In this document: positions 54,079-62,614 of the stretch, one piece after another
How positions within the stretch are numbered: position 1 is the stretch's first letter
Layout: every line of letters starts with the position of its first letter
Assembly: GCF_029906345.1 (NCBI RefSeq)
Contig: NZ_JARYGY010000011.1
Span: forward strand, 46,465-110,464
Reading direction: 5' to 3'
Origin: Aquimarina mycalae
Lineage (GTDB): Bacteria > Bacteroidota > Bacteroidia > Flavobacteriales > Flavobacteriaceae
Length of the DNA: 64,000 nucleotides
Translations under genes and position numbers: made by a program
Notes under the pieces: model-generated
Databases searched by the model: none
The model's input: the letters and a program-made list of their open reading frames with translations, nothing else
What the model was told of the DNA's origin: nothing

Positions 54079-54520
54079 ATATAGGATTGCTATTTTCTTT
54101 AAGAAAAGGGCATATTGTTTTATTTGTTGTTCTGGATTCATACATCTTTATAAATAGATGTGTTGACATCTTTCTGGCTCTTCTTTTTGCAGTTTCAGCT
54201 TTTTCTCCTTCGTATAATTTATCGATTGTCTCGAACCAAAGATTTAGCCAAATACCGAAGTGTTTTTCGGTAATATGCCCCTTAAAAGTAACATCCACTT
54301 GTTGATGTACTTTGATTGGATTTCCTTTGTACTTGGCAACGAACAATAGATTTGTCTCCCAAAAATCTGTTAATCGATTCAGGTGTTCTTCCCAGTTATG
54401 AATCATATAATTAAAAATTGGGCCAAGTATTTCTTCTTTTCTTATTTTAGAATAAAATTGTGACACTAAAGTATACACATCTTCTCTGGTCTCAATATCT
54501 CTTGCGAAACTAGTTTTCAT
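54071..54520 (-). CDS. group III truncated hemoglobin
   Basis: The 149-residue protein has the group III (trHbP) features: ILGPIFNYMIHNWEEHLNRLTDFWETNLL and, on the F helix, HQQVDVTFKGHITEKHFGIWLNLW, which includes candidate haem ligands. Such globins handle NO, O2 or nitrosative stress. A 10-bp gap follows the small membrane protein gene, so both are in one unit, and a Crp/Fnr gene is just upstream. Confidence 0.9.
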   Translation of the reverse strand: MKTSFARDIETREDVYTLVSQFYSKIRKEEILGPIFNYMIHNWEEHLNRLTDFWETNLLFVAKYKGNPIKVHQQVDVTFKGHITEKHFGIWLNLWFETIDKLYEGEKAETAKRRARKMSTHLFIKMYESRTTNKTICPFLKENSNPIFK

Positions 54521-54530
54521 ATTATATTAG

Positions 54531-54815
54531 TTATGAATAATATCCAAAATTAAGAATGACTAACAATGTATTAATCGTAAGACTGGCAATGAGTAAATTA
54601 AATACAAATTTAGGTTTCATTTGTGCTAAGATAGAGGCATTAAAAGCCATACAGATAATCACACAGAGTGTTAGTTCTATAACTTGAGATGCAGATCTTT
54701 CTTGCATTAAAATATACATTGCAGCTACAGATCCTAAACAACTGGAAAGAATAATCATTAAAGGGATATAAGCCATATACATTTCTCTGAAATCTTTTAA
54801 TAATTTGGAATACAT
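54531..54815 (-). CDS. small three-helix membrane protein in the Crp/Fnr-globin module
   Basis: From the ATG at 54815 the protein has 94 residues and three hydrophobic segments (about 12-37, 47-65 and 72-91). A start at 54842 is ruled out because a -7 element covers 54840-54847. The gene lies between the regulator and the globin and shares the globin's transcript. No family is recognised; a role in anaerobic or nitrosative stress is inferred from the neighbours. Confidence 0.65.
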   Translation of the reverse strand: MYSKLLKDFREMYMAYIPLMIILSSCLGSVAAMYILMQERSASQVIELTLCVIICMAFNASILAQMKPKFVFNLLIASLTINTLLVILNFGYYS

Positions 54816-54839
54816 AACATAGTGTTTTAAAGTTATGTT

Positions 54840-54847
54840 CAAAGATA
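54840..54847 (-). promoter_or_regulatory. -7 promoter element of the globin operon
   Basis: On the minus strand TATCTTTG (54847 to 54840) matches TAnnTTTG, 24 bp before the ATG at 54815. Transcription should begin near 54833. Confidence 0.7.
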
Positions 54848-54867
54848 TTTCGAGAATAGGTGTTCAG

Positions 54868-54887
54868 TTTATGATCCTGATCATAAA
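54868..54887. promoter_or_regulatory. FNR-like palindrome upstream of the globin promoter
   Basis: TTTATGATC-CT-GATCATAAA has perfect 9-bp arms and contains TGAT-N4-ATCA, the core of an FNR/Crp-type site. Its centre is about 44 bp upstream of the predicted start of the globin operon, near the -41.5 position used by class II activators. Confidence 0.7.
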
Positions 54888-54906
54888 GGCAAGGAAAAGT
54901 GAAAAA

Positions 54907-55506
54907 TTACCGATATATTTTTCTTTCTTTAATCAATAATTCTCCTTTCTGTTCTAGTTTTTTTACTGCCCTGATTACTGTTTCTACCCTTAATCCTGTT
55001 AGGTCAGCTAATTGTTGTCGTGTAAACTCTATTTTATATAAGGCAGTATTTTCTGAAGTGTTTGGATTATTCTTTTTAAAATAGTCTAAAATTCGAAGAA
55101 TCCTATGTTCTGGTTCCTGAGTAGATATTTCAGAAACCATCATAGCTTTATAATATAATCTAAGTGCCAGCGTGCTTGTAAATTTATGGTGGATCGCTGG
55201 ATGTTCTTCTAATAATTTTAGAAACTTGTCTTTTGGCAGTTGCCATACTTTTGCATCTGTAATTGCTGCTGCATTAGCAGGGTATTTAAAATCTGCAAAT
55301 AATGGTGGTTCTCCAAAACTTTTTCCAGCATCAAAAATACCCTGTATGTATTCTTTTCCATCATCATTATAGTTATTCATCTTAATCTCTCCAGTATATA
55401 CTTGATAATAATAACGCGCGTTATCACCTTCTTCAAAAAGCTGCTCATCACGTTTGTATTCTTTAAGAACAGCACCAGCGTCGAGCAAGATGTCTTGATG
55501 AATCAT
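54907..55506 (-). CDS. Crp/Fnr-family transcriptional regulator
   Basis: The 199-residue protein has a cyclic-nucleotide-like beta-roll (about 20-115, GEIKMNNYNDDG, FGEPPLFADF), a dimerisation helix and a winged helix-turn-helix (161-185) ending GLRVETVIRAVKKLEQKG. The recognition helix has Val174-Glu175 and Arg179, like FNR (VETxxR) rather than CRP (RETxxR), so an FNR-like TGAT site is expected; one lies just downstream. No N-terminal cysteine cluster is present, so it does not use the FNR iron-sulfur cofactor; it may sense NO, haem or another ligand. Confidence 0.9.
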   Translation of the reverse strand: MIHQDILLDAGAVLKEYKRDEQLFEEGDNARYYYQVYTGEIKMNNYNDDGKEYIQGIFDAGKSFGEPPLFADFKYPANAAAITDAKVWQLPKDKFLKLLEEHPAIHHKFTSTLALRLYYKAMMVSEISTQEPEHRILRILDYFKKNNPNTSENTALYKIEFTRQQLADLTGLRVETVIRAVKKLEQKGELLIKERKIYR

Positions 55507-55534
55507 AAGATGTTATTTTCAATAAACTATTAGA

Positions 55535-56722
55535 TTATTTAAATCGATATCTAGTGATAATGTTTTTTAATTTGTTTTTTAGATCTTGTCCAGAATCATA
55601 GACCATTTGTTCATTGGTAGGGAACTGAACAGCTTGTAGACCCAAATAACGAATTAAATCATCATCTAATGCACGTTTATCACCATTATAGTTTGCATAC
55701 ACATGTTCGAAAACATATGAGCTAGAAAGTGGGAAAGCATCTAATAATTGTCTTGTATTAAGATTCTTGTATTGCACATTACCTACAACCTGTGCTTCCT
55801 TAAATTGTATAAATTCATAATATTCACATCGTACCGTCACCATTTTATCAATTTTGATTTTTTTACCATCTTCATCCAGTACAAAATCATCATTTTCATC
55901 TAATAAATATTCCCAACCGTCTTTAACTAATTTTTCTTTTTCTAGTTGTCTTTCTCTAATTTGTTCTGGAGAGATATTTATTTCTCTAAATGAAACCTCC
56001 ATGAGATAATCATATTTGATAGAACGTTGAGGTTCATTGTGGTATACAGTCCAAAGGTCATTTAACCCATAAGTGCTAAAGTTTAATAAATCAGCCTCTA
56101 ATCTTTTCGGAATGATAACATTAGTATTGTTTTTCATGGCAACCTTCACAAAATCAGTACCCTTATAATGTGCCTCTTCAATCAGGTCATTAGTGTTTTT
56201 ATAATTAGGATTAATTTTGTTTAGATACTTTAGATCATCGTATACCGTTCTATAATCATTCTTCCTTTTGGCATTTGTAAGCAAAGATTTAGCATTATTA
56301 TATAGATAGGTAGATAATTTATCTTTTGTATCTAAAATTCTTTGATCATAATTGTCAAAAGAAAAATTAGCATTACGTCCTTGTTCTACGTGGTATAGTG
56401 GTAGTAAGGGTTTAATGCGTTGTTGCCTATTTTTTAAGGCAATATAACTATTGTATATTCGCTCCAGATTGGCAGGGTTTCCTTCTTTTTCAAGAAAAGA
56501 AATGGCACTAATATCACGTGCTACTACTTTAGCAAAAGCTTCTTCTAATATCAGGATGTATTCCTGTTTTCCTTTTTTATCTTTATTAGTTCTTAATTTA
56601 CCAATGGAATTATTAATCGCCTGATCATAGTTTCCAGTATTAAGAGCTGTTAATGTTTTCTTTTTACCACCGCAGGATGTTATAAAGGCGGTAACTAATA
56701 ATAAAAGTAAAAGTCGTTTCAT
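55535..56722 (-). CDS. lipoprotein of unknown function with TPR-like helices
   Basis: From the ATG at 56722 the protein has 395 residues with a lipoprotein signal (LVTAFITSC, Cys17). The mature part is helical and charged; the stretch LNTGNYDQAINNSIGKL and later NAKSLLTNAKRKNDYRTVYD recall tetratricopeptide-like helices. Tyr-rich segments follow. I do not recognise a family name. It stands alone between the Crp/Fnr gene and fahA. Confidence 0.65.
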   Translation of the reverse strand: MKRLLLLLLVTAFITSCGGKKKTLTALNTGNYDQAINNSIGKLRTNKDKKGKQEYILILEEAFAKVVARDISAISFLEKEGNPANLERIYNSYIALKNRQQRIKPLLPLYHVEQGRNANFSFDNYDQRILDTKDKLSTYLYNNAKSLLTNAKRKNDYRTVYDDLKYLNKINPNYKNTNDLIEEAHYKGTDFVKVAMKNNTNVIIPKRLEADLLNFSTYGLNDLWTVYHNEPQRSIKYDYLMEVSFREINISPEQIRERQLEKEKLVKDGWEYLLDENDDFVLDEDGKKIKIDKMVTVRCEYYEFIQFKEAQVVGNVQYKNLNTRQLLDAFPLSSSYVFEHVYANYNGDKRALDDDLIRYLGLQAVQFPTNEQMVYDSGQDLKNKLKNIITRYRFK

Positions 56723-56771
56723 AATCTTACAAGTTTGGGGATACCTATTCAACTTTAATGCCAAAAGGTAA

Positions 56772-56802
56772 TAAAAAAACCTCAAAAGTAATTTTTTTGA
56801 GG
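56772..56802 (-). terminator. rho-independent terminator after fahA
   Basis: On the minus strand CCTCAAAA (56802 to 56795) pairs with TTTTGAGG (56787 to 56780) around a 7-base loop, followed by a run of seven T. It lies 22 bp after the fahA stop. Confidence 0.8.
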
Positions 56803-56824
56803 CTTTTAAGTATGTGGTAAAAAG

Positions 56825-58105
56825 TTATTTTTTAAATACAGGAAGTAATTTAGTAGACACTTCACCAAAACCAATTCTAACTCCATCATTTTGGCAAAAT
56901 CCTCTAATAATTACAGTATCATTATCTTCTATGAATTTACGACTTCCTCCTTCTTCGAGCTGTACTGGCTTTTCTCCTCTCCAGCTTAACTCAAGCATTG
57001 ATCCATATGAATCTGGAGTAGGCCCAGAAATTGTTCCACTACCCATCATATCCCCAGAATTGACTGGACATCCATTTACGGTATGATGTGCAAGTTGCTG
57101 AGACATATTCCAATACATATATTTAAAATTACTCCTAGAAACAATAGTTTCTTTAGATTTCTCTGGTTGTATTGCTACTTCCAGATTTATATCAAAACTT
57201 TTATCTCCTTCGTATTGAAGATATGGTAATTGTTCTTTTAAAGGTTTAGGTCCAGCTACACGATACGGTTCTAAAGCGTCTAAGGTAACTATCCAAGGTG
57301 ATATTGATGACGCAAAGTTTTTAGCTAAAAAAGGACCTAATGGTACGTATTCCCATTTTTGAATATCACGTGCACTCCAGTCATTAAATAATACCAATCC
57401 AAAAATATAATCTTCAGCTTCTTCAATCGGAATTGGTTCTCCAAGAAGATTAGCATCAGTAGTAATAAAAGCCATTTCTAACTCAAAATCTACTAATCTA
57501 GAAGGTCCAAAAATAGGTTTTTCTGTACCATTTATTAATTTTTGTCCTTGCGGGCGATGTACAGGAATACCAGATGGAATTATAGAACTACTTCTACCGT
57601 GATATCCTACAGGTATGTGCAACCAATTAGGAAGCAGGGCATTATCTGGATCTCTAAACATAGTACCTACATTGGTCGCATGTTCTATACTACTATAGAA
57701 ATCAGTATAATCTCCAACACGCACAGGAAGTTGCATTTCTATTTCATCCAATGTAAATAATACAATCTTTCGGTGTTCTTTATTGTTTTTTAGAGCATCA
57801 TTTTCTGTATCAAAAATTTCAGCGATACGATTTCGTACTAATCTCCAGGTTTTTTTTCCGTCAGAAATAAAATCATTCAGAGAATCTTGTAAGAAAATAT
57901 CATCGGTTAAAGGAATGCCTTCAAAATAGCCAAGCTGATGAAGTGCTCCCAGATCAATTGCTGTATCTCCAATTCTTGTTCCTATTGTAATTACATCATC
58001 TCTAGTAAGGAAGACTCCAAAAGGAATATTTTGAATTGGAAAATCCGTTTTTGAAGGAGTTTTGATCCAGGTTTTTCGATTAGGATTATTTGCAGTTATG
58101 GGCAT
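56825..58105 (-). CDS. fahA: fumarylacetoacetase FahA
   Basis: FahA hydrolyses fumarylacetoacetate to fumarate and acetoacetate, the last step of tyrosine/homogentisate breakdown. The 426-residue protein has the N-terminal FAA domain followed by the catalytic domain with IPVGYHGRSSSI, DFELEMAFI, VLFNDWSARDIQKWEYVPLGPF and SGTISGPT, all FAH motifs. No other homogentisate-pathway gene is in the window. Confidence 0.95.
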   Translation of the reverse strand: MPITANNPNRKTWIKTPSKTDFPIQNIPFGVFLTRDDVITIGTRIGDTAIDLGALHQLGYFEGIPLTDDIFLQDSLNDFISDGKKTWRLVRNRIAEIFDTENDALKNNKEHRKIVLFTLDEIEMQLPVRVGDYTDFYSSIEHATNVGTMFRDPDNALLPNWLHIPVGYHGRSSSIIPSGIPVHRPQGQKLINGTEKPIFGPSRLVDFELEMAFITTDANLLGEPIPIEEAEDYIFGLVLFNDWSARDIQKWEYVPLGPFLAKNFASSISPWIVTLDALEPYRVAGPKPLKEQLPYLQYEGDKSFDINLEVAIQPEKSKETIVSRSNFKYMYWNMSQQLAHHTVNGCPVNSGDMMGSGTISGPTPDSYGSMLELSWRGEKPVQLEEGGSRKFIEDNDTVIIRGFCQNDGVRIGFGEVSTKLLPVFKK

Positions 58106-58275
58106 TGTTATTTTTTTAATAAGTTGTTGGTAGTTCTTGCCATCAAATATATAATTTTAGAACGTTTTAAATATTTTATTTATGTGAAAGTTAATTAAAA
58201 AATGTGATATTTCTAATTGTGAAGAAAATGTTCATATTTATTAATATTCCATCAGCTTATTTTAATGAATGTTCC

Positions 58276-58283
58276 TATTTTTG
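58276..58283 (+). promoter_or_regulatory. candidate -7 element of glyA
   Basis: TATTTTTG matches TAnnTTTG, 26 bp before the ATG at 58310. No good -33 TTTG is seen. Confidence 0.45.
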
Positions 58284-58309
58284 GACATCTATTTTATAAA
58301 TTAAATAAC

Positions 58310-59584
58310 ATGCAACGCGACGAACAAATTTTTGATTTAATTCAGGACGAAAAAGAGCGTCAAATTAACGGATTAGAATTGATCGCTTCAGAAAATTTTG
58401 TAAGTGAACAAGTAATGGAAGCAGCAGGTTCTGTATTGACCAATAAATATGCAGAAGGCTATCCTGGAAAACGCTATTATGGAGGTTGCTCTGTAGTAGA
58501 TGTAGTAGAACAAATAGCTATAGATCGTGCTAAAGAATTGTTCGGTGCAGCATATGCTAATGTGCAGCCTCACTCTGGTTCACAGGCAAACACGGCTGTG
58601 TATCATGCTTGTCTTAAACCAGGAGATAAAATTCTTGGTTTTGACCTTTCTCACGGAGGACATTTAACTCATGGATCACCAGTAAATTTTTCAGGTAAAT
58701 TATACAATCCTGTTTTTTATGGAGTAGAGAAGGAGACAGGAAGATTGAATTATGATAAAATTCAAGAGATTGCTACCGCAGAGAAACCTCAGTTAATTAT
58801 AGCTGGTGCATCTGCATATTCCAGAGAAATAGACTATAAGCGATTTAGAGAAATAGCAGATAGTGTAGGAGCAATTTTAATGGCTGATATTGCACATCCA
58901 GCAGGTTTAATAGCTAAAGGTGTGATCTCAGATCCAGTTCCTTATTGCCATGTGGTAACCACAACTACTCATAAAACATTAAGAGGTCCAAGAGGTGGAT
59001 TGATCTTAATGGGTGAAGATTTTGAAAACCCTTTTGGTATTACGCTAAAAAGCGGAAAGAAGCGTATGATGTCTTCATTACTGGATAGCGCTGTGTTCCC
59101 TGGAAATCAAGGAGGACCTTTAGAACATATTATCGCAGCAAAAGCAATTGCTTTTGGAGAAGCATTAACCGATGAGTTTTTGCATTATATTATTCAGGTG
59201 AAAAAGAATGCAGCTACAATGGCTGAAGCTTTTGTACAGAAAGGATATGAAGTGATTTCTGCTGGAACCGATAATCATATGATGTTGATTGATCTACGTA
59301 ATAAGGATGTAACAGGAAAACAAGCTGAGGAAGCACTTGGAGTTGCAGAGATTACAGTGAATAAGAATATGGTACCGTTTGATGATAAATCACCTTTTGT
59401 AACTTCTGGTATTCGTATCGGTGTTTCTGCAGTAACTACTCGTGGCTTAAAAGAGAATGATATGCTGAACATTGTAGAATTAATTGATAGAGTGATCAAT
59501 AATGTAGAGAATGAAGAAGAATTACAACGTATAGCAGATGATGTAAATGCTATGATGGCAGATAAACCATTGTTTGTAGTATAA
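58310..59584 (+). CDS. glyA: serine hydroxymethyltransferase GlyA
   Basis: GlyA interconverts serine and glycine while loading tetrahydrofolate with a one-carbon unit. From the ATG at 58310 the protein has 424 residues; the PLP lysine is Lys222 in VVTTTTHKTLRGPRGG, and LIASENFVSEQVMEAAGSVLTNKYAEGYPGKRYYGG is the conserved N-terminal block (split here by family). The longer start at 58265 lies upstream of the candidate -7 element and is unlikely. A terminator follows 25 bp after the stop. Confidence 0.96.
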   Translation: MQRDEQIFDLIQDEKERQINGLELIASENFVSEQVMEAAGSVLTNKYAEGYPGKRYYGGCSVVDVVEQIAIDRAKELFGAAYANVQPHSGSQANTAVYHACLKPGDKILGFDLSHGGHLTHGSPVNFSGKLYNPVFYGVEKETGRLNYDKIQEIATAEKPQLIIAGASAYSREIDYKRFREIADSVGAILMADIAHPAGLIAKGVISDPVPYCHVVTTTTHKTLRGPRGGLILMGEDFENPFGITLKSGKKRMMSSLLDSAVFPGNQGGPLEHIIAAKAIAFGEALTDEFLHYIIQVKKNAATMAEAFVQKGYEVISAGTDNHMMLIDLRNKDVTGKQAEEALGVAEITVNKNMVPFDDKSPFVTSGIRIGVSAVTTRGLKENDMLNIVELIDRVINNVENEEELQRIADDVNAMMADKPLFVV

Positions 59585-59608
59585 TTCTATTTAAAAATAT
59601 ATAATTGT

Positions 59609-59643
59609 AAAATGCGTGTCTATCGAAGTCACGCATTTTTTTT
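59609..59643 (+). terminator. rho-independent terminator after glyA
   Basis: AAAATGCGTG (59609-59618) pairs with CACGCATTTT (59630-59639), followed by TTTT. Confidence 0.8.
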
Positions 59644-59703
59644 AAGTATGATCATTATGTATGCTATCTTGTTATAAGTAGGTTTAAAATGAAAACAAAA
59701 AAT

Positions 59704-59738
59704 AACCGCAAACTATTTGTTTACAAATGTTTGCGGTT
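59704..59738 (-). terminator. strong terminator after the repeat-bearing T9SS protein
   Basis: AACCGCAAAC (59704-59713) pairs with GTTTGCGGTT (59729-59738), and ATTTG pairs with CAAAT inside the loop. On the minus strand the stem is followed by ATTTTTTGTTTTC. It lies about 42 bp after the stop at 59780. Confidence 0.75.
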
Positions 59739-59779
59739 TTGTTTGTTATTAGCACAATAAGCTATAAAAAGGAATATTA

Positions 59780-62614
59780 TTATTGCTCTATAATTACCTT
59801 TCGTACCATACTGTTGTTTCTAGCCTGTAATTTCACTAAGAATATTCCTTGAGGAAGATCGTATAACTCGATATTTTTTCCTTTCGGATTTGTATTCTTG
59901 GTCATAATTATTTTTCCAGTGAAATCAATTACCTGAACTCTAACTTCACCAGAAACATAAGGCGTTTCTATAGTTATATTTCCTTTTGAGGGGTTAGGGT
60001 AGATTGTAACATCTTTAAAACTAATTTTATTCTCAATAGAAGTAGGAGTACCTTCGTTACAAGATAGTGGTGCTGTAGTTACAGCAGTATCATTATAAGC
60101 ACACTCAATTCCTTCTGCTCCATCAAAAAAGGCTGTTAAGTCTATAATTCTACCATCAGCAGGGAATTGTACATTTATAAATGTGTGTGATGTATTACTA
60201 TCTAATTGGCTAACATCAACACTTCTTGTTGCATCACCAGTTATTTTTAAAATTCCAGTAGTTGGTGCAGATGAAAATGATACTGTGATATCTGCCTTAA
60301 AAAAGCTTTGGTTTTCATTCATTTTCGAGTCAGTACCACTACACGCGATATTTGATGCAACTATTGAATCTATGTTACAACCATCATCCTCTATCGTACA
60401 ACATATAGGTGCTGTGATTACTGATACATTAGTAAATGAACATTCTACAACGTCTGGCTCATTTATATCTAGGATAAAGAAAGCTTGTAAACTAACAGAT
60501 TCGCCATCTGCAGGTAATTGTATAGCAGTAAATGTATGTGAAGTATCGTTATCTAATTCATTTACAGCAACCGTTTCATTTAATTGATCACCAGCTAATA
60601 CTAAAAATCCAGTTTCTGGTACTGAAGTAAACAAAACAGTAATATCAACTGTAAAAAAATTATCGGTAGGAGTATCAGTTCCATTATCATCACATAACGT
60701 ATTATTAGAAGCATATACAGCAATGATATTGCAAGGAGTAGGAGTAAAAGAGCAAGGTGTTGGTGCAGTAATTACATCATTTCCATTAAAGACACATGTA
60801 GCATCTTCTACTTGTCCATCTATACTAAAGAAAGCTTTTAAGTTAATTGAGTTACCATTCGCTGGCAATTGTACTCCAACAAATGTATGTGATGTATCAC
60901 TATCCAATTCATTAACACTAACATGGATATCAGCCATTGTGTCACCAGTTAATTGTAAGAATCCAGTAACTGGTGGCGAAGTAAATGAAACCGTTATGTC
61001 GGCTGTAAAAAAATCATCTTCAGGAGTACTAGTTCCATTATCGTTACATGATGAACTGTTAGAAGCCGTTATTGAAGCTATAGTACAAGGTTCTGGTTCA
61101 TCTACAAAATTAACTATATAAGTCAAAAATGAAAGTCTCCCGCATTCGTCCATAGCTTTTACAGTTACAATACATGTTTCGTTTTCCTGAATTACAGGAG
61201 TACTAGGTACTGTAAAAGTTGGAGTAGGACTTGTAGGGTTATCAAAACTCCCTATCGAACAAGAAGTACTCCATTCATAGGTTATATCTCCACCCAAAAC
61301 AGGGATACCAGTGATATCAAAGACAATAGATTCTCCATTGGTTAAGGTTACTTCTCTTTGTTCTGGATTATTCATTATTATTTCAGGAACTTTTGCAGAA
61401 GGAGCATCAAATGAAAAGTTTAAAAACCCTCTTTGGGCAGCTACTCTTTCTGCCGTAGTACCATCTTTATTTAGATCGTGACCCGCCTGATACATTATCT
61501 GGCCTCTATTAGCATCTCCATATGCAGGACCATATAGCATTAATGCAGCTTTTCCTGTACTTAATGTACCTAAATCTTCTTGGTTTGTATCCCAAATACC
61601 AACTTTTGTCGAAGCTCTCCATCCACCACCATTAACAGGTAAGTAGATTTCTTCTTTTCCACCTTTATGAACACCATCTGATTGCCCTATGAATTGCATA
61701 AATGGATCTACTGGAAAATCTATGTTATGTGTAGTGTTTGATGCATCTTCGTGATTATCTGCAAGCACTAATGCATTTTCGAAATAATCATCTCCGTTAT
61801 CCGTAGCTATTTCTGATTTTAATGATAAGAAATTTAGTTGTTGTGATGGATTGTCTGGATTGTATAAGTTTTCGAGATTACTTACCGCTGTACAACCAGA
61901 CCATATATATCCTTGGTAACCACCTTCTGATATTGGGCTATTCCATGCTAATAAAGGTCCATGATCTTTCCAGGTTGGTTCTGCGTGTGGTAACACGAAT
62001 AAATCGTGACATTCATTTAATGTTTTTGGTAGTGCTGTAGTATAGGCTGATTTTGGAATACCTGCATTTTTTAAATATTTTTCGGCGATTTTTCCATTTT
62101 TCTTATCTAATACCCAAGTTGGATAAAAAGTTAATTCTTGGTATACAGGTATGGTTACATCAGATAAAGTTTGGTGCGTAATGACTCCCTGAGATTTCCA
62201 GTTATTAATTTCGTCTAGCACAGCAGCTGTTAGATATTCTTTACTGATAGCAAAAGGACCTCCTTTAAAATCTTTACCATCTACATTAAAATCTACACCA
62301 TCTTTGGATTTATTTGGATTAATAGACCATAAAACAGGAGTGTCATGTTCTTTAATAATAGCATAAATTAATCCATAGGGTTTAAGACCATTTTTAAAAT
62401 TGGGAGATGCGACTCCCATATCAATGATGATAGATCCACTAGGTAAATCTACAGTTGTAGAAGATAATATCGATTTTTTTGATTTATCAATGCCGTCATC
62501 TTCTATTGAAATGATGGTTGTTGTGTTGTTTAATAAGTTGTTATTTAGTGATTTAGATGAAATTAGGCAAATGGATACCACTGCTAATAAGCATAGTGTA
62601 GTAATGCGAGTCAT
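59780..62614 (-). CDS. 944-residue T9SS-secreted protein with three internal repeats
   Basis: The protein has a signal peptide (MTRITTLCLLAVVSICLISS), a novel N-terminal domain (about 55-405; motifs SIIIDMGVASPNFKNGLKPY, KGGPFAISKEY), an Ig/PKD-like region (about 418-503), three repeats of about 110 residues (510-621, 628-739, 746-852) with a conserved Asp- and Cys-containing pattern (CDDNGTDTPTDNFFTVDITV, VNELDNDTSHTF), and a type A T9SS sorting domain (870-944, VTIYPNPSKGNITI). It should be surface-exposed or secreted. No enzymatic motif is seen; adhesion or glycan binding is possible but unproven. Confidence 0.8.
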   Translation of the reverse strand: MTRITTLCLLAVVSICLISSKSLNNNLLNNTTTIISIEDDGIDKSKKSILSSTTVDLPSGSIIIDMGVASPNFKNGLKPYGLIYAIIKEHDTPVLWSINPNKSKDGVDFNVDGKDFKGGPFAISKEYLTAAVLDEINNWKSQGVITHQTLSDVTIPVYQELTFYPTWVLDKKNGKIAEKYLKNAGIPKSAYTTALPKTLNECHDLFVLPHAEPTWKDHGPLLAWNSPISEGGYQGYIWSGCTAVSNLENLYNPDNPSQQLNFLSLKSEIATDNGDDYFENALVLADNHEDASNTTHNIDFPVDPFMQFIGQSDGVHKGGKEEIYLPVNGGGWRASTKVGIWDTNQEDLGTLSTGKAALMLYGPAYGDANRGQIMYQAGHDLNKDGTTAERVAAQRGFLNFSFDAPSAKVPEIIMNNPEQREVTLTNGESIVFDITGIPVLGGDITYEWSTSCSIGSFDNPTSPTPTFTVPSTPVIQENETCIVTVKAMDECGRLSFLTYIVNFVDEPEPCTIASITASNSSSCNDNGTSTPEDDFFTADITVSFTSPPVTGFLQLTGDTMADIHVSVNELDSDTSHTFVGVQLPANGNSINLKAFFSIDGQVEDATCVFNGNDVITAPTPCSFTPTPCNIIAVYASNNTLCDDNGTDTPTDNFFTVDITVLFTSVPETGFLVLAGDQLNETVAVNELDNDTSHTFTAIQLPADGESVSLQAFFILDINEPDVVECSFTNVSVITAPICCTIEDDGCNIDSIVASNIACSGTDSKMNENQSFFKADITVSFSSAPTTGILKITGDATRSVDVSQLDSNTSHTFINVQFPADGRIIDLTAFFDGAEGIECAYNDTAVTTAPLSCNEGTPTSIENKISFKDVTIYPNPSKGNITIETPYVSGEVRVQVIDFTGKIIMTKNTNPKGKNIELYDLPQGIFLVKLQARNNSMVRKVIIEQ
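60059..61087 (-). repeat. three tandem coding repeats within the T9SS protein
   Basis: Repeat 1 covers bases 61087-60752, repeat 2 60733-60398 and repeat 3 60379-60059. Each encodes about 107-112 residues beginning with a CxIxAVxASN- or CNIDSIVASN-like start, then FFTxDITVxFTS, VNELDxDTSHTF, QLPADG and a final VITAPxxC. Their similarity produces long shadow reading frames on the plus strand. Confidence 0.85.

Noticed and set aside
60183..60587. Long plus-strand frames 60183-60587 and 60723-61121 as genes
   Set aside because: They are antisense shadows of the three coding repeats of the T9SS protein and recur at the same phase in each repeat.
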